A stretch of 64,000 bases of DNA from Actinoplanes octamycinicus (lineage in GTDB: Bacteria; Actinomycetota; Actinomycetes; Mycobacteriales; Micromonosporaceae), in the NCBI RefSeq assembly GCF_014205225.1, contig NZ_JACHNB010000001.1:6553501-6617500 (forward strand), read 5' to 3'. Under the pieces are notes generated by a model. The model saw only the letters and a program-made list of their open reading frames with translations, was not told the origin of the DNA and ran no database searches. Made by a program: the position numbers and the translations under genes. This document shows positions 33,738 to 43,547 of this stretch, piece by piece (the first letter of the stretch is position 1; every line of letters starts with the position of its first letter).

Positions 33738-34021
33738 CCGAGGGCCTGGCAGCCGAGGTCGGTGCCCTGCTTCATGGCGGTGCCGATCGCCGTGCGGCAG
33801 TCCTCGATCTTCTCGTTGTTCTCCTGGATCCGCGCGGTGTACTGGCCCTTGTCCTGTGGCGGCGCCTTCGCCCGCCGCCGGTTGTCCTCGGTCAGGGCCT
33901 CGATCGTGCGCCGGTTGCCGGCGACCGTGGCGCGCAGGTGCGCGCACCCGGGTGGTTCGGCGACGGCGATGGTCTGCGCCGCCGAGAACTCACCGAACCA
34001 GGCCACCCCGTCGCGCACCAT
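33734..34021 (-). CDS. Hypothetical protein, probably 5'-truncated
   Basis: 95 residues from the ATG at 34021: MVRDGVAWFGEFSAAQTIAV, then a charged helical C-terminus (NRRTIEALTEDNRRRAKAPPQDKGQYTARIQENNEKIEDCRTAIG). Upstream the same frame stays open to the stop of the acylase gene at 34169 and reads like protein (VPPGTAVTFAWPAQAATPPGAVFQWR), but has no start codon. The C-terminal part of a larger extracellular or coiled-coil protein may therefore be left here. Function unknown. Confidence 0.5.
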   Translation of the reverse strand: MVRDGVAWFGEFSAAQTIAVAEPPGCAHLRATVAGNRRTIEALTEDNRRRAKAPPQDKGQYTARIQENNEKIEDCRTAIGTAMKQGTDLGCQALG

Positions 34022-34168
34022 GCGCCACTGGAAGACCGCACCCGGCGGTGTCGCGGCCTGCGCCGGCCAGGCGAAGGTGACCGCGGTGCCGGGCGGGACG
34101 TCGTGCCGGGGCGTGCGCGGTCGTCGCCCCGGGAGCGGCCGGCCGTCTCGGCGGTGCGGACGCCGCCG

Positions 34169-36523
34169 CTACCTCTCGGTGGCCTCGAAACGGACCCGGT
34201 CGAGGAAGGCCAGCTGGGCCCTCTTGTGGCCCAGGTCGATCTCCGGGCCCAGGGTGAAACCCTCCTGCCGGAGCCGGCTGATCATGCGGTCGTTGCGGAT
34301 GTCCGGTTCGGCGATGAGGCGCGTGCGCGCCGGGTCCGCCGCGAAGACCTGCCGGACCAGGGCCGGGAAGATGGCGCTGGTCAGGTGGGGCAGCTCGCGG
34401 CCCTCGGCGTCGATCAGCAGGTGCCCGCCGAAGTCACCGGGCTGCACGTCGTAGCACTCGCCGACCGGGTCGCGTGACGGGTCGTAGGTCTGGAAGATCC
34501 CGATCGGGCTGTCGTCGAGCAGCAGCAGGTAGGCGTGGTGGCTGTCCAGGCTGTCGACGTAGGCGTAGGTCTCCTCGACGTCGGCGACGGAGTGCTCGGC
34601 CATGCCCCAGAACCGGTTGCGTTCCTTGGTCACCCAGCCGTGCACGACCGGGGCGTGCGCGGCCGGATCGAGGGGGACCACGGTCAGCTCGCCGAGGCCG
34701 GGCAGCTTTTCCGCGAAGATGATCAAAGGCTCTTCCATGAGGTCCTCCCAGTCGGTGACCAGCGGGACGAGGGTCCCGTCCGCCCAGAGCGGCAGCTGGT
34801 CGAGAAAGTGTGGTGACGCGGGGTCGTCGGACGCGCCGAACGGTACGACCCACCGGCTGCGCCGCCGGTCGGCGAGATCCCAGACATAGCGGGCGACCGG
34901 GCCACGCCAGCACAGGTCGCTGACCCCGGGAATGCTGGACGTGTTCAGCACGCAGCCGGCCGAGCCGCCGAGCCGGACCTCCGGCACGCCGGCGTCCAGC
35001 CCGGGCAGCCGGACCGGGTGCAGCAGATGCCGCGCACCCCAGGACGAGGCCGCGGGGAGCGGCTCGGCGGCGACGGCCACCGGATCGAGGCCGAGCCCGG
35101 CGAGCACCCCGTCGAGCGCAAGCCCGATCCGCGCACGGGGATCGTTCCACGGCGCGAACAGCGGATCATGGCCGGAGGGCGAGAACAGCGGCCGCAGCGC
35201 GGGAAGGTCGCACAGCCCACGGGCGACGGCCGAGCGCTCGGCCATCCGGCGCCCGGCCTCGGCCGAGTCGGCGGGAAGCGAGGTGTCCATGTGGATCGAC
35301 TCGTGCGGCACCCCGGATGCGAGCAGCTCACGGATCCGGCGGGCGCGGGCGGGCGGTGCGAAGTCCACGCCGTACGGCTCGGTGTCGGGCCGCCGGTCGT
35401 TGGCGTTGACGGCGGTGGTCACCTCGGCACGGAACATCGGCGCCCACCCCGGCCGCCACGCGTAGCGGGCCTCCCAGGCGGGGACCGGCACGACCCGGTT
35501 GCGCTCGTCGCGCTGCGGCACCCGGCCGACGGTGAGCTGCAGCGCGCGGCCGGTGCTGTCGGCGGTGAGCACGCTGTTGACCGGTTCGACCCAGCGGGAC
35601 AGGGCGTCGGCCACGTCGTCCACCGTGGACGCGTGCAGCAGCGGCAACAGGGCGCCGAAACCGAGGTCGCAGGTGGACAGCGCGGGCGTACGGAGGCTCA
35701 GGTTCCCCTCGATCACCGGCCCTCGCGCGGTTTCCAGGACGTCGACCACGACCGGGGCCCCGTCCCGTACGACGATCGTCTCCTGGTGGCTGGCCACCGG
35801 CTCCCAGCCGGTCGCGCCGCGCGCCTCGAACCCGTCCCCGGCCGCGCGCAGTTCCTCGAGGTAGAGGTCCTGGTAGTCGGCCATCGCGTTGGTGATGGCC
35901 CAGGCCACCGATCCGGTGTGGCCGAAGTGCTGCACGCCGGGGACGCCCGGGAAGGTGAGCCCGGCCACGTCGAAGGCCGGGCAGGCGAGCCGGATCTGCT
36001 GGTAGACGCCGGGCAGTTCGAGGAGCCGGTGCGGGTCGCCGGCGATCTCGCCCGGAATCGTCCAGGCGTTGCTGCCGGAGCCGCCCGGCCCCTCGGTGGC
36101 GAACCACGCGACGGCGTCCGGGCCGAGGGTCCGCTCGACGTGCGCCCGCCACATCTTGTTGCCGAACGTCCCGAACAGGATGTGCTGCACCTGGAAGACG
36201 CCGAGCGACGACCACGGCTGCCACTCGACGCCCCCGGCGCGGACACCCGCCGCGTACGCCCGCAACCACCGCTGGGTCGCGTCGTCCAGACCGGCGAAGG
36301 ACCGTCGCGCCGTCTCGTCGAGCCGCACCTGTCGCGCGAACCGGTCCCAGCCCACCTCGGCGGCCCCGGCGACGGAGGCCAGACGCCCTTCCGAGCGGAG
36401 CCGCTCGACGGTGATCTGGCGGCCCCGATCGGTTGCGGTCACCCGCCCCTGCAGCCAGGCGAGGTCGAGGACCGAGCCGGCGCGCAGGTGCGGGATCCCG
36501 TAGGCGTCGCGGTGGACCCTCAT
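34169..36523 (-). CDS. Penicillin acylase-GNAT fusion (siderophore side-chain tailoring)
   Basis: 784 residues from the ATG at 36523, overlapping the upstream NIS synthetase stop by 4 nt (ATGA). Residues 1 to about 600 are a penicillin-acylase-type Ntn hydrolase: RDAYGIPHLRAGS at the start and GPGGSGSNAWTIPG with the self-cleavage Ser about 151. Residues about 610-784 are a GNAT domain like siderophore acyltransferases (HGWVTKERNRFWGMAEHSVADVEETYAYVDSLDSHHAYLLLLDD). No signal peptide. As I recall, some Streptomyces des clusters carry separate penicillin-amidase and N-acyltransferase genes linked to aryl-capped ferrioxamines; here both would be one protein. Confidence 0.82.
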   Translation of the reverse strand: MRVHRDAYGIPHLRAGSVLDLAWLQGRVTATDRGRQITVERLRSEGRLASVAGAAEVGWDRFARQVRLDETARRSFAGLDDATQRWLRAYAAGVRAGGVEWQPWSSLGVFQVQHILFGTFGNKMWRAHVERTLGPDAVAWFATEGPGGSGSNAWTIPGEIAGDPHRLLELPGVYQQIRLACPAFDVAGLTFPGVPGVQHFGHTGSVAWAITNAMADYQDLYLEELRAAGDGFEARGATGWEPVASHQETIVVRDGAPVVVDVLETARGPVIEGNLSLRTPALSTCDLGFGALLPLLHASTVDDVADALSRWVEPVNSVLTADSTGRALQLTVGRVPQRDERNRVVPVPAWEARYAWRPGWAPMFRAEVTTAVNANDRRPDTEPYGVDFAPPARARRIRELLASGVPHESIHMDTSLPADSAEAGRRMAERSAVARGLCDLPALRPLFSPSGHDPLFAPWNDPRARIGLALDGVLAGLGLDPVAVAAEPLPAASSWGARHLLHPVRLPGLDAGVPEVRLGGSAGCVLNTSSIPGVSDLCWRGPVARYVWDLADRRRSRWVVPFGASDDPASPHFLDQLPLWADGTLVPLVTDWEDLMEEPLIIFAEKLPGLGELTVVPLDPAAHAPVVHGWVTKERNRFWGMAEHSVADVEETYAYVDSLDSHHAYLLLLDDSPIGIFQTYDPSRDPVGECYDVQPGDFGGHLLIDAEGRELPHLTSAIFPALVRQVFAADPARTRLIAEPDIRNDRMISRLRQEGFTLGPEIDLGHKRAQLAFLDRVRFEATER

Positions 36524-38724
36524 GCCGCGACCGGGTTGTCCAGCTCGCCCGCGAAGATCAGCGAGCTGGCCTGATCGGTGAGGTCCACCATCTGCAGGGT
36601 GTTGCGCAGCTGGAGCCGGTTCAGGCACGAGTGCCGGAACGTCGGCCGCAGCAGGTCGAGCCGCCCGCCGAGCGACGGGTGGTCCTTGGCGTGCTCGCGG
36701 ATGCAGTCGCCGGCCAGCGCCCAGAACTCGGCGGCGCTGAGCACCCCGTCCGAGTCGAGGATCCCGGCGAGATGCCGCAGGAACCCGTCGAACACGTCGG
36801 TGAACACCGCCAGTTCCTTGATCTCGTCGCTGACCTCGATCCGGATCCGCTCGACCTCGGGCGGCAGCGGCTGGTCGTTCATCACCGCCACCTCCTCGCC
36901 GATGTCCTTCATGAACACGCGGACCGGGACGTGGTTCTCCAGCACGAGGATCAGGTTCTCGCCGTGCGGCATGAACGCCAGATCGTGCTTGAGCAGGCAG
37001 TGCACGATCGGTCGCAGGTAGGCGCGCAGGTAGGTCGCCACCCACGCCGCCGGCGTCACGCCGGACTCCCGGATCAGGGCGGCGGCCAGCGAGTTCCCGG
37101 CGCGGTCGCGGTGCAGCAGGCTGGCCATGGTGGCGAGCCGCTCGCCCTCGGCGAGGCGCGGGAGCGGGCTCTCCCGCCACAAGGCGGCGAGCATCTTGGT
37201 GTACGCGCTGGGCGTCCCGGTCCGGTGATAGGCGTCGCCGACGTACCCGATCGACGCCAGCTCCCGCAGCACGCCGAAGCCGCAGGCGCGCAGCTCCTCG
37301 TCACCCTCCACGACCCCCGCGACCCAGTCGTTGATCGGCGGCGTGGCCCGCATGTACTTCGGCGACAGCCCGCGCAGGAAGCCCATGTTCTGCACGGCGA
37401 TCGCGGTCTTGACGTAGTGGCGTTCCGGCCGGTCCAGGTTGAAGAACGTCCGGATCGACTGCTGTGCCTGATAACGATCAGGACCGGCGTCGAGCGGGAC
37501 GATCGCCCGGCGGGCCACGTCGGGGGCGAACGTGACGGTGACCTTGTGCTCCCACTGCCACGGGTGCACCGGCAGGTAGCGGTACTCGGCCGGGTCCAGC
37601 CCGTGGCCACGGAGCTGCTGCTCGAACCGGTCCAGCAGGTCGCCCAGCTCGGCCCGGTAGTGGTCGCGCTCGTCACCGGCGTACACGAAGACGCTCTGGT
37701 CCTTGCGAATGGCGACCCACCGCAAGCGGACCGGCCGCCCGGACTCCGGGGTGTAGGCCTCGTGATCGCCGAGCCCGTAACCGATGCGCCCGTTGTTGGC
37801 CACGAACCCGGGGTGCCCCTCGGTCATCGCCGCCTCGATGGTCTGGAAGCTCGCGTGCACGAGGTCCTCGGCGGTCTCCCGGCGATGCGCGTACTTCCAG
37901 GCGCTGCCGGCCAGGGTCGCGGAGATCTCCTCGAGGTACGTGCCGAGCAGCTTCTCCGGGATGCCGAGCGTCTCGCGCAGCCCGGCGATGAAATCGAGCG
38001 CGTCGAGCGGCCCGTCCAGCGACTCGGGGTCGATCACCCAGTGTTCGAGCGGGTAGCGTTTCGCGGTGAAGGTGTTCTCGCCGCATCGGTACCTGTCCTG
38101 CTGGGAGGGGTCCGGCAGGGGTGCGATCAGGCGCTCGTGGCTGAACTCGGCGATCGCCTTCGCGATCAGCCGCCGGTGCGCGAACTCGATGGCCTCCGGC
38201 CGCAGGTGCGGGACGCTCATCGCGTACGCCGTACGCGTGCAGAAGCTGAGCCGGCCGGTCTTGCCGTGCAGCGGCACGTCGCGTTCCGGCACGAACCCGA
38301 CCTCGGCGTTCTTGCGCTGGATGGCGTCGTTGCGGACGTCCGGCTCGACGACGACCCGCTCGATCCGCGGATCGGCGAAGCAGAAGTCCATGACGGCCCG
38401 CATCACCGCGGAGGTGACCCCGGAGCGTTTGCGGGTCGGCGGCGCGACGAGCACGTGCATGCCGAGGTCACCGGGCCGTACGGCGTAGTGCTCAGCCAGC
38501 TCGCTGTGCGCCGGGTCGTAGGTCTCGGCGAGGAACAGCGGGACATCGTCGTCGTCCAGTCCGAGCCAGACGTCGTAGTGCGGGTTGTCCAGGAAGCCCT
38601 GGTACTCCTCGCGCACCCGCTCCACGGTGGCGCCCTGCAGGCCCCAGAAGTGCGCACGGGGATGCGTCACCCAGGCGACGAGAAGATCAAGATCACGATC
38701 AAGATTCAGCGGTACGAGTCTCAC
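36520..38724 (-). CDS. desCD: DesC-DesD fusion: hydroxamate acyltransferase plus NIS siderophore synthetase
   Basis: 734 residues. Residues 1 to about 185 are a siderophore-type GNAT domain (HPRAHFWGLQGATVERVREEYQGF; VVVEPDVRNDAIQRKNAEVGF) that acylates N-hydroxycadaverine. Residues about 190-734 are an IucA/IucC-type synthetase (GHPGFVANNGRIGYGLGDHEAYTPE; LPVHPWQWEHKVT; KHDLAFMPHGENLILVLENHVP) that joins and cyclises the units using ATP. In most des clusters desC and desD are separate. Overlaps both neighbours by 4 nt. Confidence 0.9.
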   Translation of the reverse strand: MRLVPLNLDRDLDLLVAWVTHPRAHFWGLQGATVERVREEYQGFLDNPHYDVWLGLDDDDVPLFLAETYDPAHSELAEHYAVRPGDLGMHVLVAPPTRKRSGVTSAVMRAVMDFCFADPRIERVVVEPDVRNDAIQRKNAEVGFVPERDVPLHGKTGRLSFCTRTAYAMSVPHLRPEAIEFAHRRLIAKAIAEFSHERLIAPLPDPSQQDRYRCGENTFTAKRYPLEHWVIDPESLDGPLDALDFIAGLRETLGIPEKLLGTYLEEISATLAGSAWKYAHRRETAEDLVHASFQTIEAAMTEGHPGFVANNGRIGYGLGDHEAYTPESGRPVRLRWVAIRKDQSVFVYAGDERDHYRAELGDLLDRFEQQLRGHGLDPAEYRYLPVHPWQWEHKVTVTFAPDVARRAIVPLDAGPDRYQAQQSIRTFFNLDRPERHYVKTAIAVQNMGFLRGLSPKYMRATPPINDWVAGVVEGDEELRACGFGVLRELASIGYVGDAYHRTGTPSAYTKMLAALWRESPLPRLAEGERLATMASLLHRDRAGNSLAAALIRESGVTPAAWVATYLRAYLRPIVHCLLKHDLAFMPHGENLILVLENHVPVRVFMKDIGEEVAVMNDQPLPPEVERIRIEVSDEIKELAVFTDVFDGFLRHLAGILDSDGVLSAAEFWALAGDCIREHAKDHPSLGGRLDLLRPTFRHSCLNRLQLRNTLQMVDLTDQASSLIFAGELDNPVAA

Positions 38725-40001
38725 GATGTCACCATTGCCTTGGGGATGTCGGCCGTGGGGGCCCCGAACTGCTGGAAGGCGATCGACTTCTCGACCTGGT
38801 AGATCTCACGCCCGGTGATGCCCCGCAGGATCACGCTGTTGCGGTAGGCGCCCATGCCCAGGTCGGGGTCGGTCACGCTGTGCGTGTGCTCGGCCGCGTT
38901 CTGGACGAAGATCTCGTCACCCGCGCGGTCGACGGCGTAGTCGACGGTGACGTCGAACCGGCCGCGGGCGTCCCAGTTGATCCGGTCACGGACCGGCTCC
39001 AGGAAGGACGGCACCCGAGGGGCGTAGCCGGTGGCCAGCACGAGTCCCCGGGTGGTGGCCGTGAACGAGCTGCCCTCCTCCTGGTGCTCCAGCGCCAGCG
39101 TCCAGCGCTCGCCGTCCCAGATCACGCCGGCGAGGGCGGTGCCGGTGAGCAGCGTCGTGGGCACCGGTCCGGCCAGGCTCTTGGTGTAGAGCGTGTCGTA
39201 GATGGTGTCGACCAGGTCGCCGCTGATGCCCTTGTAGAGGTTGCGCTGCTCGCGGCCGAGCCGGTCGCGTGTCTCCAGCGGCAGGCGCTGGTGGTACCGG
39301 ATGTACTCCGGCGAGGTCATCTCCAGCGTGAGCTTGGTGTATTCCATCGGGAAGAACCGCGGGGAGCGGGTGATCCAGCTCAGCCGGTAGCCGTACGTCT
39401 CGATGTCGTTGAGAAGGTCGAGGTAGATCTCCGCGGCACTCTGCCCGCTGCCGATGATCGTGATCGAGTCGAGTTGCTGGAGCTCGGCCTTCCTGGGCAG
39501 GTAGTCGGCGCTGTGCACGTAGGGCCCCTGGTCCACGGCGGCCGGGACGCGCGGTGCCGTGCCGATGCCGAGCACCAGCTTGCGGGCCCGGACCGTCTCA
39601 CCGTTCGTGTGCACCAGGTACGCCTCGCCGTCGTGGGTGACGCTGTCGACGCGGGTGTTCCACCTGATCGACGGCAGCTGCCGGGCCACCCACTTGCAGT
39701 ACTCGTTGTACTCCGCGCGCAGCGGGTAGAAGCTCTCCCGGATGTAGAACGGATAGAGCCGGCCGACCTGCTTGAGGTAGTTGAGGAACGAGAAGCGCGA
39801 GGTCGGATCGGCCATCGTCACCAGGTCGGCCAGGAACGGCACCTGGATCGTCACGCCGTCGATCATCAGACCGGGATGCCAGTCGAACCCGGCCCGCTGC
39901 TCCAGGAAGATCCCGTCGACGTCGGTGAGGTCCTCGGTGAGCGCGGCCAGGCCCAGGTTGAACGGGCCGACGCCGATCGCGGCGAAGTCGTACGTGCGCA
40001 T
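38721..40001 (-). CDS. desB: DesB-type cadaverine/lysine N-monooxygenase
   Basis: 426 residues from the ATG at 40001, whose A is shared with the upstream stop (TGATG). FAD motif AIGVGPFNLGLAAL at the N-terminus, NADPH motif IIGSGQSAAEIYLDLL near residue 175, and the C-terminal LATGYAPRVP and NAAEHTHSVTDPDLGMGAYRN typical of the IucD/PvdA/DesB class. It N-hydroxylates a diamine (cadaverine in desferrioxamine synthesis). Overlaps desCD by 4 nt. Confidence 0.92.
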   Translation of the reverse strand: MRTYDFAAIGVGPFNLGLAALTEDLTDVDGIFLEQRAGFDWHPGLMIDGVTIQVPFLADLVTMADPTSRFSFLNYLKQVGRLYPFYIRESFYPLRAEYNEYCKWVARQLPSIRWNTRVDSVTHDGEAYLVHTNGETVRARKLVLGIGTAPRVPAAVDQGPYVHSADYLPRKAELQQLDSITIIGSGQSAAEIYLDLLNDIETYGYRLSWITRSPRFFPMEYTKLTLEMTSPEYIRYHQRLPLETRDRLGREQRNLYKGISGDLVDTIYDTLYTKSLAGPVPTTLLTGTALAGVIWDGERWTLALEHQEEGSSFTATTRGLVLATGYAPRVPSFLEPVRDRINWDARGRFDVTVDYAVDRAGDEIFVQNAAEHTHSVTDPDLGMGAYRNSVILRGITGREIYQVEKSIAFQQFGAPTADIPKAMVTS

Positions 40002-41482
40002 CAGGCCATCACCGCCGCGGCCCCGTCGCGCTCGCCGGTCATCTCGGCGCCGATCCCGCGGATCAGGTCCAGCACGCTGCGCAGATCGTCCATCGTGGCG
40101 TTCGGGTTGAGCAGGGTGAACTTGAGCCAGTAGTGGCCGCCGAGGGTGGTGCCGGCGACGATCGCCCGGCCGCCGTGGAACAGCCGCTGGCGCAGCCGCG
40201 GCATCAGGTCGTCGCACTCGGCGACGGTCGTCCCGGCCGGCCGGTACCGGAACAGCACCGTGCTCAGCGTCGGCGCGGCCACCGCCTCGAAGTCCGGGTC
40301 GTCGCAGATCTCCAGGTAGACCTCGTGCGCCCGGTCGATGACGGCGTCGAACATGGCGCCGATCTGCTCGGCGCCCATGGTCCGCAGCGTCATCCACAAC
40401 TTCAGCGCGTCGAAGCGGCGGGTGGTCTGCAGGCTCTTGTCGACCTGATTCGGCACGGCGGCGGTGCGTGGGTTCAGGTAGTCGGCGTGCACCGCGATCC
40501 GGCGCATCGTCTCGCCCCGGCGCACCACGATCGCGCTGGAACTGACCGGCTGGAAGTAGCTCTTGTGGAAGTCGACGGTCACCGAGTCGGCCCGCTCGAT
40601 GCCGTCCAGCAGGTTCCGGCGGCGCGAGACGAGCAGACCGCAGCCGTACGCGGCGTCGACGTGGAACCAGATGCCCCGGCTCTCGCAGACCGCCGCGATG
40701 GCGTCGACCGGGTCGATGCGGCCCAGGTCGGTGGTGCCGGCGGTGGCGACGACCGCCATCGGGATGCCGCCGTCGCGGCGCACGTCGTCGATGGCGGCGG
40801 CGAGCGCCTCCGGGTCCATCCGGCCGGTGCCGTCGGTGGCCACCCCGACCACCGCGTCGGCGGCCAGGCCGAGGATGCCGGCCGACTTGCTGACGCTGAA
40901 GTGGCTCTCGGTGGTGGCGAAGATCCGTAGCTTCGGGATCGCGGTGGCCCGGTCCCCGGCCGGACCGGCCAGGGTCTCCTCCCGGGCCAGCAGCAGGCCC
41001 TGCAGGTTGGACTGGGTGCCGCCGCTGGTGAAGATGCCGTCGGCGCCCGGGCCGAAGCCGATCCGCCCGGCCGTCCAGTCGATCAGGCGCCGCTCGATGA
41101 GGGTGCCCGCGGAGCTCTGGTCCCAGGTGTCGACCGAGGAGTTGACCGCCGAGATCAGCACCTCCGCGCTGAGCGCGGGGATGGCGACCGGGCAGTTGAG
41201 GTGGGCGACGTAGGTCGGCTCATGGAACCAGATGGCGTTGTCCAGGTAGAGCCGGGCGACTTCGTGCAATGCCGCACCGGTGTCACCGAGGGGCTGGTCG
41301 AGGTCGACGGTGTCGACCTGGTCCTGCAACTCGGCGACGCCTGCGCCGGAGTACGGCTGCCGCACTGCCTTCACCCGGTCGGCGAGCAGCGCCGACGCGT
41401 GCCACACACCGGACGTGTACCCGTCCAGGGTGGAGCCGGAAAACAGATGCGGGGAATCGGACCGCTCCAACGGGGCCTCCAC
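40001..41482 (-). CDS. desA: DesA-type PLP-dependent lysine decarboxylase
   Basis: 493 residues from the GTG at 41482. Group II PLP decarboxylase: TSGGTQSNLQGLLLAREE, the PLP-stacking His in ATTESHFSVSKSAG, HVDAAYGCGLL and the Schiff-base Lys in VTVDFHKSYFQPVSSSA. In desferrioxamine clusters this enzyme makes cadaverine from lysine, the first step. The start codon abuts the iron box, so the transcript has a very short leader or the real start is slightly downstream. First gene of the four-gene operon. Confidence 0.9.
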   Translation of the reverse strand: MEAPLERSDSPHLFSGSTLDGYTSGVWHASALLADRVKAVRQPYSGAGVAELQDQVDTVDLDQPLGDTGAALHEVARLYLDNAIWFHEPTYVAHLNCPVAIPALSAEVLISAVNSSVDTWDQSSAGTLIERRLIDWTAGRIGFGPGADGIFTSGGTQSNLQGLLLAREETLAGPAGDRATAIPKLRIFATTESHFSVSKSAGILGLAADAVVGVATDGTGRMDPEALAAAIDDVRRDGGIPMAVVATAGTTDLGRIDPVDAIAAVCESRGIWFHVDAAYGCGLLVSRRRNLLDGIERADSVTVDFHKSYFQPVSSSAIVVRRGETMRRIAVHADYLNPRTAAVPNQVDKSLQTTRRFDALKLWMTLRTMGAEQIGAMFDAVIDRAHEVYLEICDDPDFEAVAAPTLSTVLFRYRPAGTTVAECDDLMPRLRQRLFHGGRAIVAGTTLGGHYWLKFTLLNPNATMDDLRSVLDLIRGIGAEMTGERDGAAAVMA

Positions 41483-41501
41483 TAAGGTAATCCTTACCTA
41501 A
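41483..41501 (-). promoter_or_regulatory. Iron box (IdeR/DmdR1 operator) upstream of desA
   Basis: TAAGGTAATCCTTACCTAA fits the 19-bp actinobacterial iron box TTAGGTTAGGCTAACCTAA at most positions and is itself a near palindrome. With iron bound, IdeR/DmdR1 should block this promoter, so the siderophore operon is made only in iron shortage. A half-site-like GGCTAACC lies about 12 bp further upstream (41513-41520). Confidence 0.85.
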
Positions 41502-41923
41502 CTGCGAGGGGAGGCTAACCGTCCGGACACGGGAAGGAAACTCGCCCCGGGCGCCGTCAGGCCGTCGACGCCGGGCGCGCGGGACCCTGAGGTGGGGCAC
41601 GACCTGCGCAAATCGTCGCGAGGATCGGTTCGGCTGCCAAATAGTGACGATTGCCACATAGCGCACGAAGTCCACTAGAGGTGCCGGACCTGACGCGGCT
41701 GGACTCCCGCGAACGGGGCTCCGGGCGTACGAAAACAGGGTGAATGGTGTCAAGCGGTCACTGATGTGCGGCGTTGACGGCCGGGAAGCGGCCTGTGATG
41801 TTTTGAGGTGCCCACCGCAGGAAGTGAGGGCCGGCGACCAGGCGATCAAGTTCGATGGCAACGATCACAATTGGGGAGTGGGCCTGCTGGTGGACCAGCG
41901 CACTCGTACGGTAGAACGTGAAC
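41502..41923. other. Divergent intergenic region desA / FGGY kinase
   Basis: About 420 bp without a supported gene. It must contain the kinase promoter. GTTGACGG at 41773 and TACGGTAGAAC near 41907-41917 are possible promoter elements. Short open frames on both strands lack ribosome sites and family likeness. Slightly more A/T-rich than the coding DNA around it. Confidence 0.4.
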
Positions 41924-43516
41924 ATGACGAACTTGCGTGAGGCGATCGACCAGGGGCACACCGCCCTCGGGATCGAGTTGGGGTCGACCCGGATCAAGGC
42001 GGTGCTGATCGGGCCCGGCCACGAGGCGATCGCGGTCGGCAGCCACGACTGGGAGAACCAGTTCGTCGACCGCGTCTGGACCTACTCGCTCGACGCCGTC
42101 TGGGCCGGGCTGCAGGACTGCTTCGCCCAGCTGGCCGCCGACGTGCGCGCCAAGCACGGCACCGAGCTGCGCACCACCGGCGCCCTCGGCGTCTCCGCGA
42201 TGATGCACGGCTATCTCGCCTTCGACGCCGACGGGGAACTGCTCACCCCGTTCCGCACCTGGCGCAACACCAACACCGGCGACGCCTCCGAGGCGCTCAG
42301 CGACCTGTTCGGCCACAACATCCCGCACCGCTGGAGCATCGCCCACCTCTACCAGGCGATCCTCAACGGCGAGGAGCACATCGGCCGGCTCGCCCACTTC
42401 ACCACCCTGGCCGGTTACGTGCACTGGAAGCTGACCGGCCGGCAGGTGCTCGGCGTCGGCGACGCCAGCGGCATGTTCCCGATCGACGTGACCACCGGCG
42501 GCTACGACACCGGGATGCTGGCCCAGTTCGACGAGCTGGTCGCCGGGCGCGGCGTGCCGGCGCCGCTGGCTTCGCTGCTGCCCGCGGTGCTGCCGGCCGG
42601 CGAGCAGGCCGGCACGCTCACCGAGGCCGGCGCCCGGCTGCTCGACCCGAGCGGCGTGCTGCAGCCCGGACTCCCGCTCTGCCCACCCGAGGGCGACGCC
42701 GGCACCGGCATGGTCGCGACCAACTCGGTGGCCCGCCGCACCGGCAACGTCAGCGCCGGCACCAGCATCTTCGCCATGATCGTGCTGGACGGGCCGCTCA
42801 GCCGGATGCACCCCGAGGTCGACCTGGTCACCACCCCGGCCGGCGACCTGGTCGCGATGGTGCACTGCAACAACGGCGCCAGCGAGCTGAACTCGTGGGC
42901 CGGGCTGTTCGCCGAGTTCGCCACCGCGCTCGGCGTGCCGGCCGACAGCAATACGGTCTTCGAGACGCTGTTCCGCTCCGCGCTGCGCGGCGCCCCGGAC
43001 GGCGGCGGCCTTATGGCGTTCAACTACCTGTCCGGCGAGCCGATCACCCGGCTGCACGAGGGCCGGCCGCTGTTCCTGCGCGAGCCGGGCAGCACCCTCG
43101 ACCTGGCCACCTTCATGCGTACCCAGCTCTACTCCGCCCTGGCCACCCTGCGGATCGGCATGGACGTGCTGCAGAAGGCCGAGTCGGTGCAGCTCGACCG
43201 GATGTTCGCGCACGGCGGCCTGTTCAAGACCCAGGGCGTCGCGCAGAACCTCCTGGCCGCGGCGATCAACACCCCGGTGTCGGTCGGCGACCTGGCCGGC
43301 GAGGGCGGCGCCTGGGGCATCGCGATCCTGGCCGCCTTCGTCAGCGGCCGCAAGGACGGGCAGAGCCTCGACCAGTTCCTCGACCAGGACGTGTTCGCCG
43401 GCGCCGCGCTGGACACCGCCGAGCCGGACCCGGCCGACGTGGCCGGCTTCGACGCCTTCATGCGGCGCTACGTCGCCGCCCTGCCGATCCAGCAGGCGGC
43501 GGTCGAGCACAGCTGA
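41924..43516 (+). CDS. FGGY-family carbohydrate kinase
   Basis: 530 residues from the ATG at 41924 (GTG 41918 also in frame). Actin-like ATPase fold with phosphate-1 motif [16 protein letters not shown] at residues about 16-31, sugar-site [26 protein letters not shown] and phosphate-2 region [22 protein letters not shown]. The subgroup is often called xylulokinase or ribulokinase in actinobacteria. It phosphorylates a pentose or pentulose; the exact sugar cannot be fixed from sequence. No sugar isomerase or epimerase gene lies beside it. Confidence 0.85.
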   Translation: MTNLREAIDQGHTALGIELGSTRIKAVLIGPGHEAIAVGSHDWENQFVDRVWTYSLDAVWAGLQDCFAQLAADVRAKHGTELRTTGALGVSAMMHGYLAFDADGELLTPFRTWRNTNTGDASEALSDLFGHNIPHRWSIAHLYQAILNGEEHIGRLAHFTTLAGYVHWKLTGRQVLGVGDASGMFPIDVTTGGYDTGMLAQFDELVAGRGVPAPLASLLPAVLPAGEQAGTLTEAGARLLDPSGVLQPGLPLCPPEGDAGTGMVATNSVARRTGNVSAGTSIFAMIVLDGPLSRMHPEVDLVTTPAGDLVAMVHCNNGASELNSWAGLFAEFATALGVPADSNTVFETLFRSALRGAPDGGGLMAFNYLSGEPITRLHEGRPLFLREPGSTLDLATFMRTQLYSALATLRIGMDVLQKAESVQLDRMFAHGGLFKTQGVAQNLLAAAINTPVSVGDLAGEGGAWGIAILAAFVSGRKDGQSLDQFLDQDVFAGAALDTAEPDPADVAGFDAFMRRYVAALPIQQAAVEHS

Positions 43517-43547
43517 CCTCTTTGTGCCGGTGGCGGACAATCGAGCC

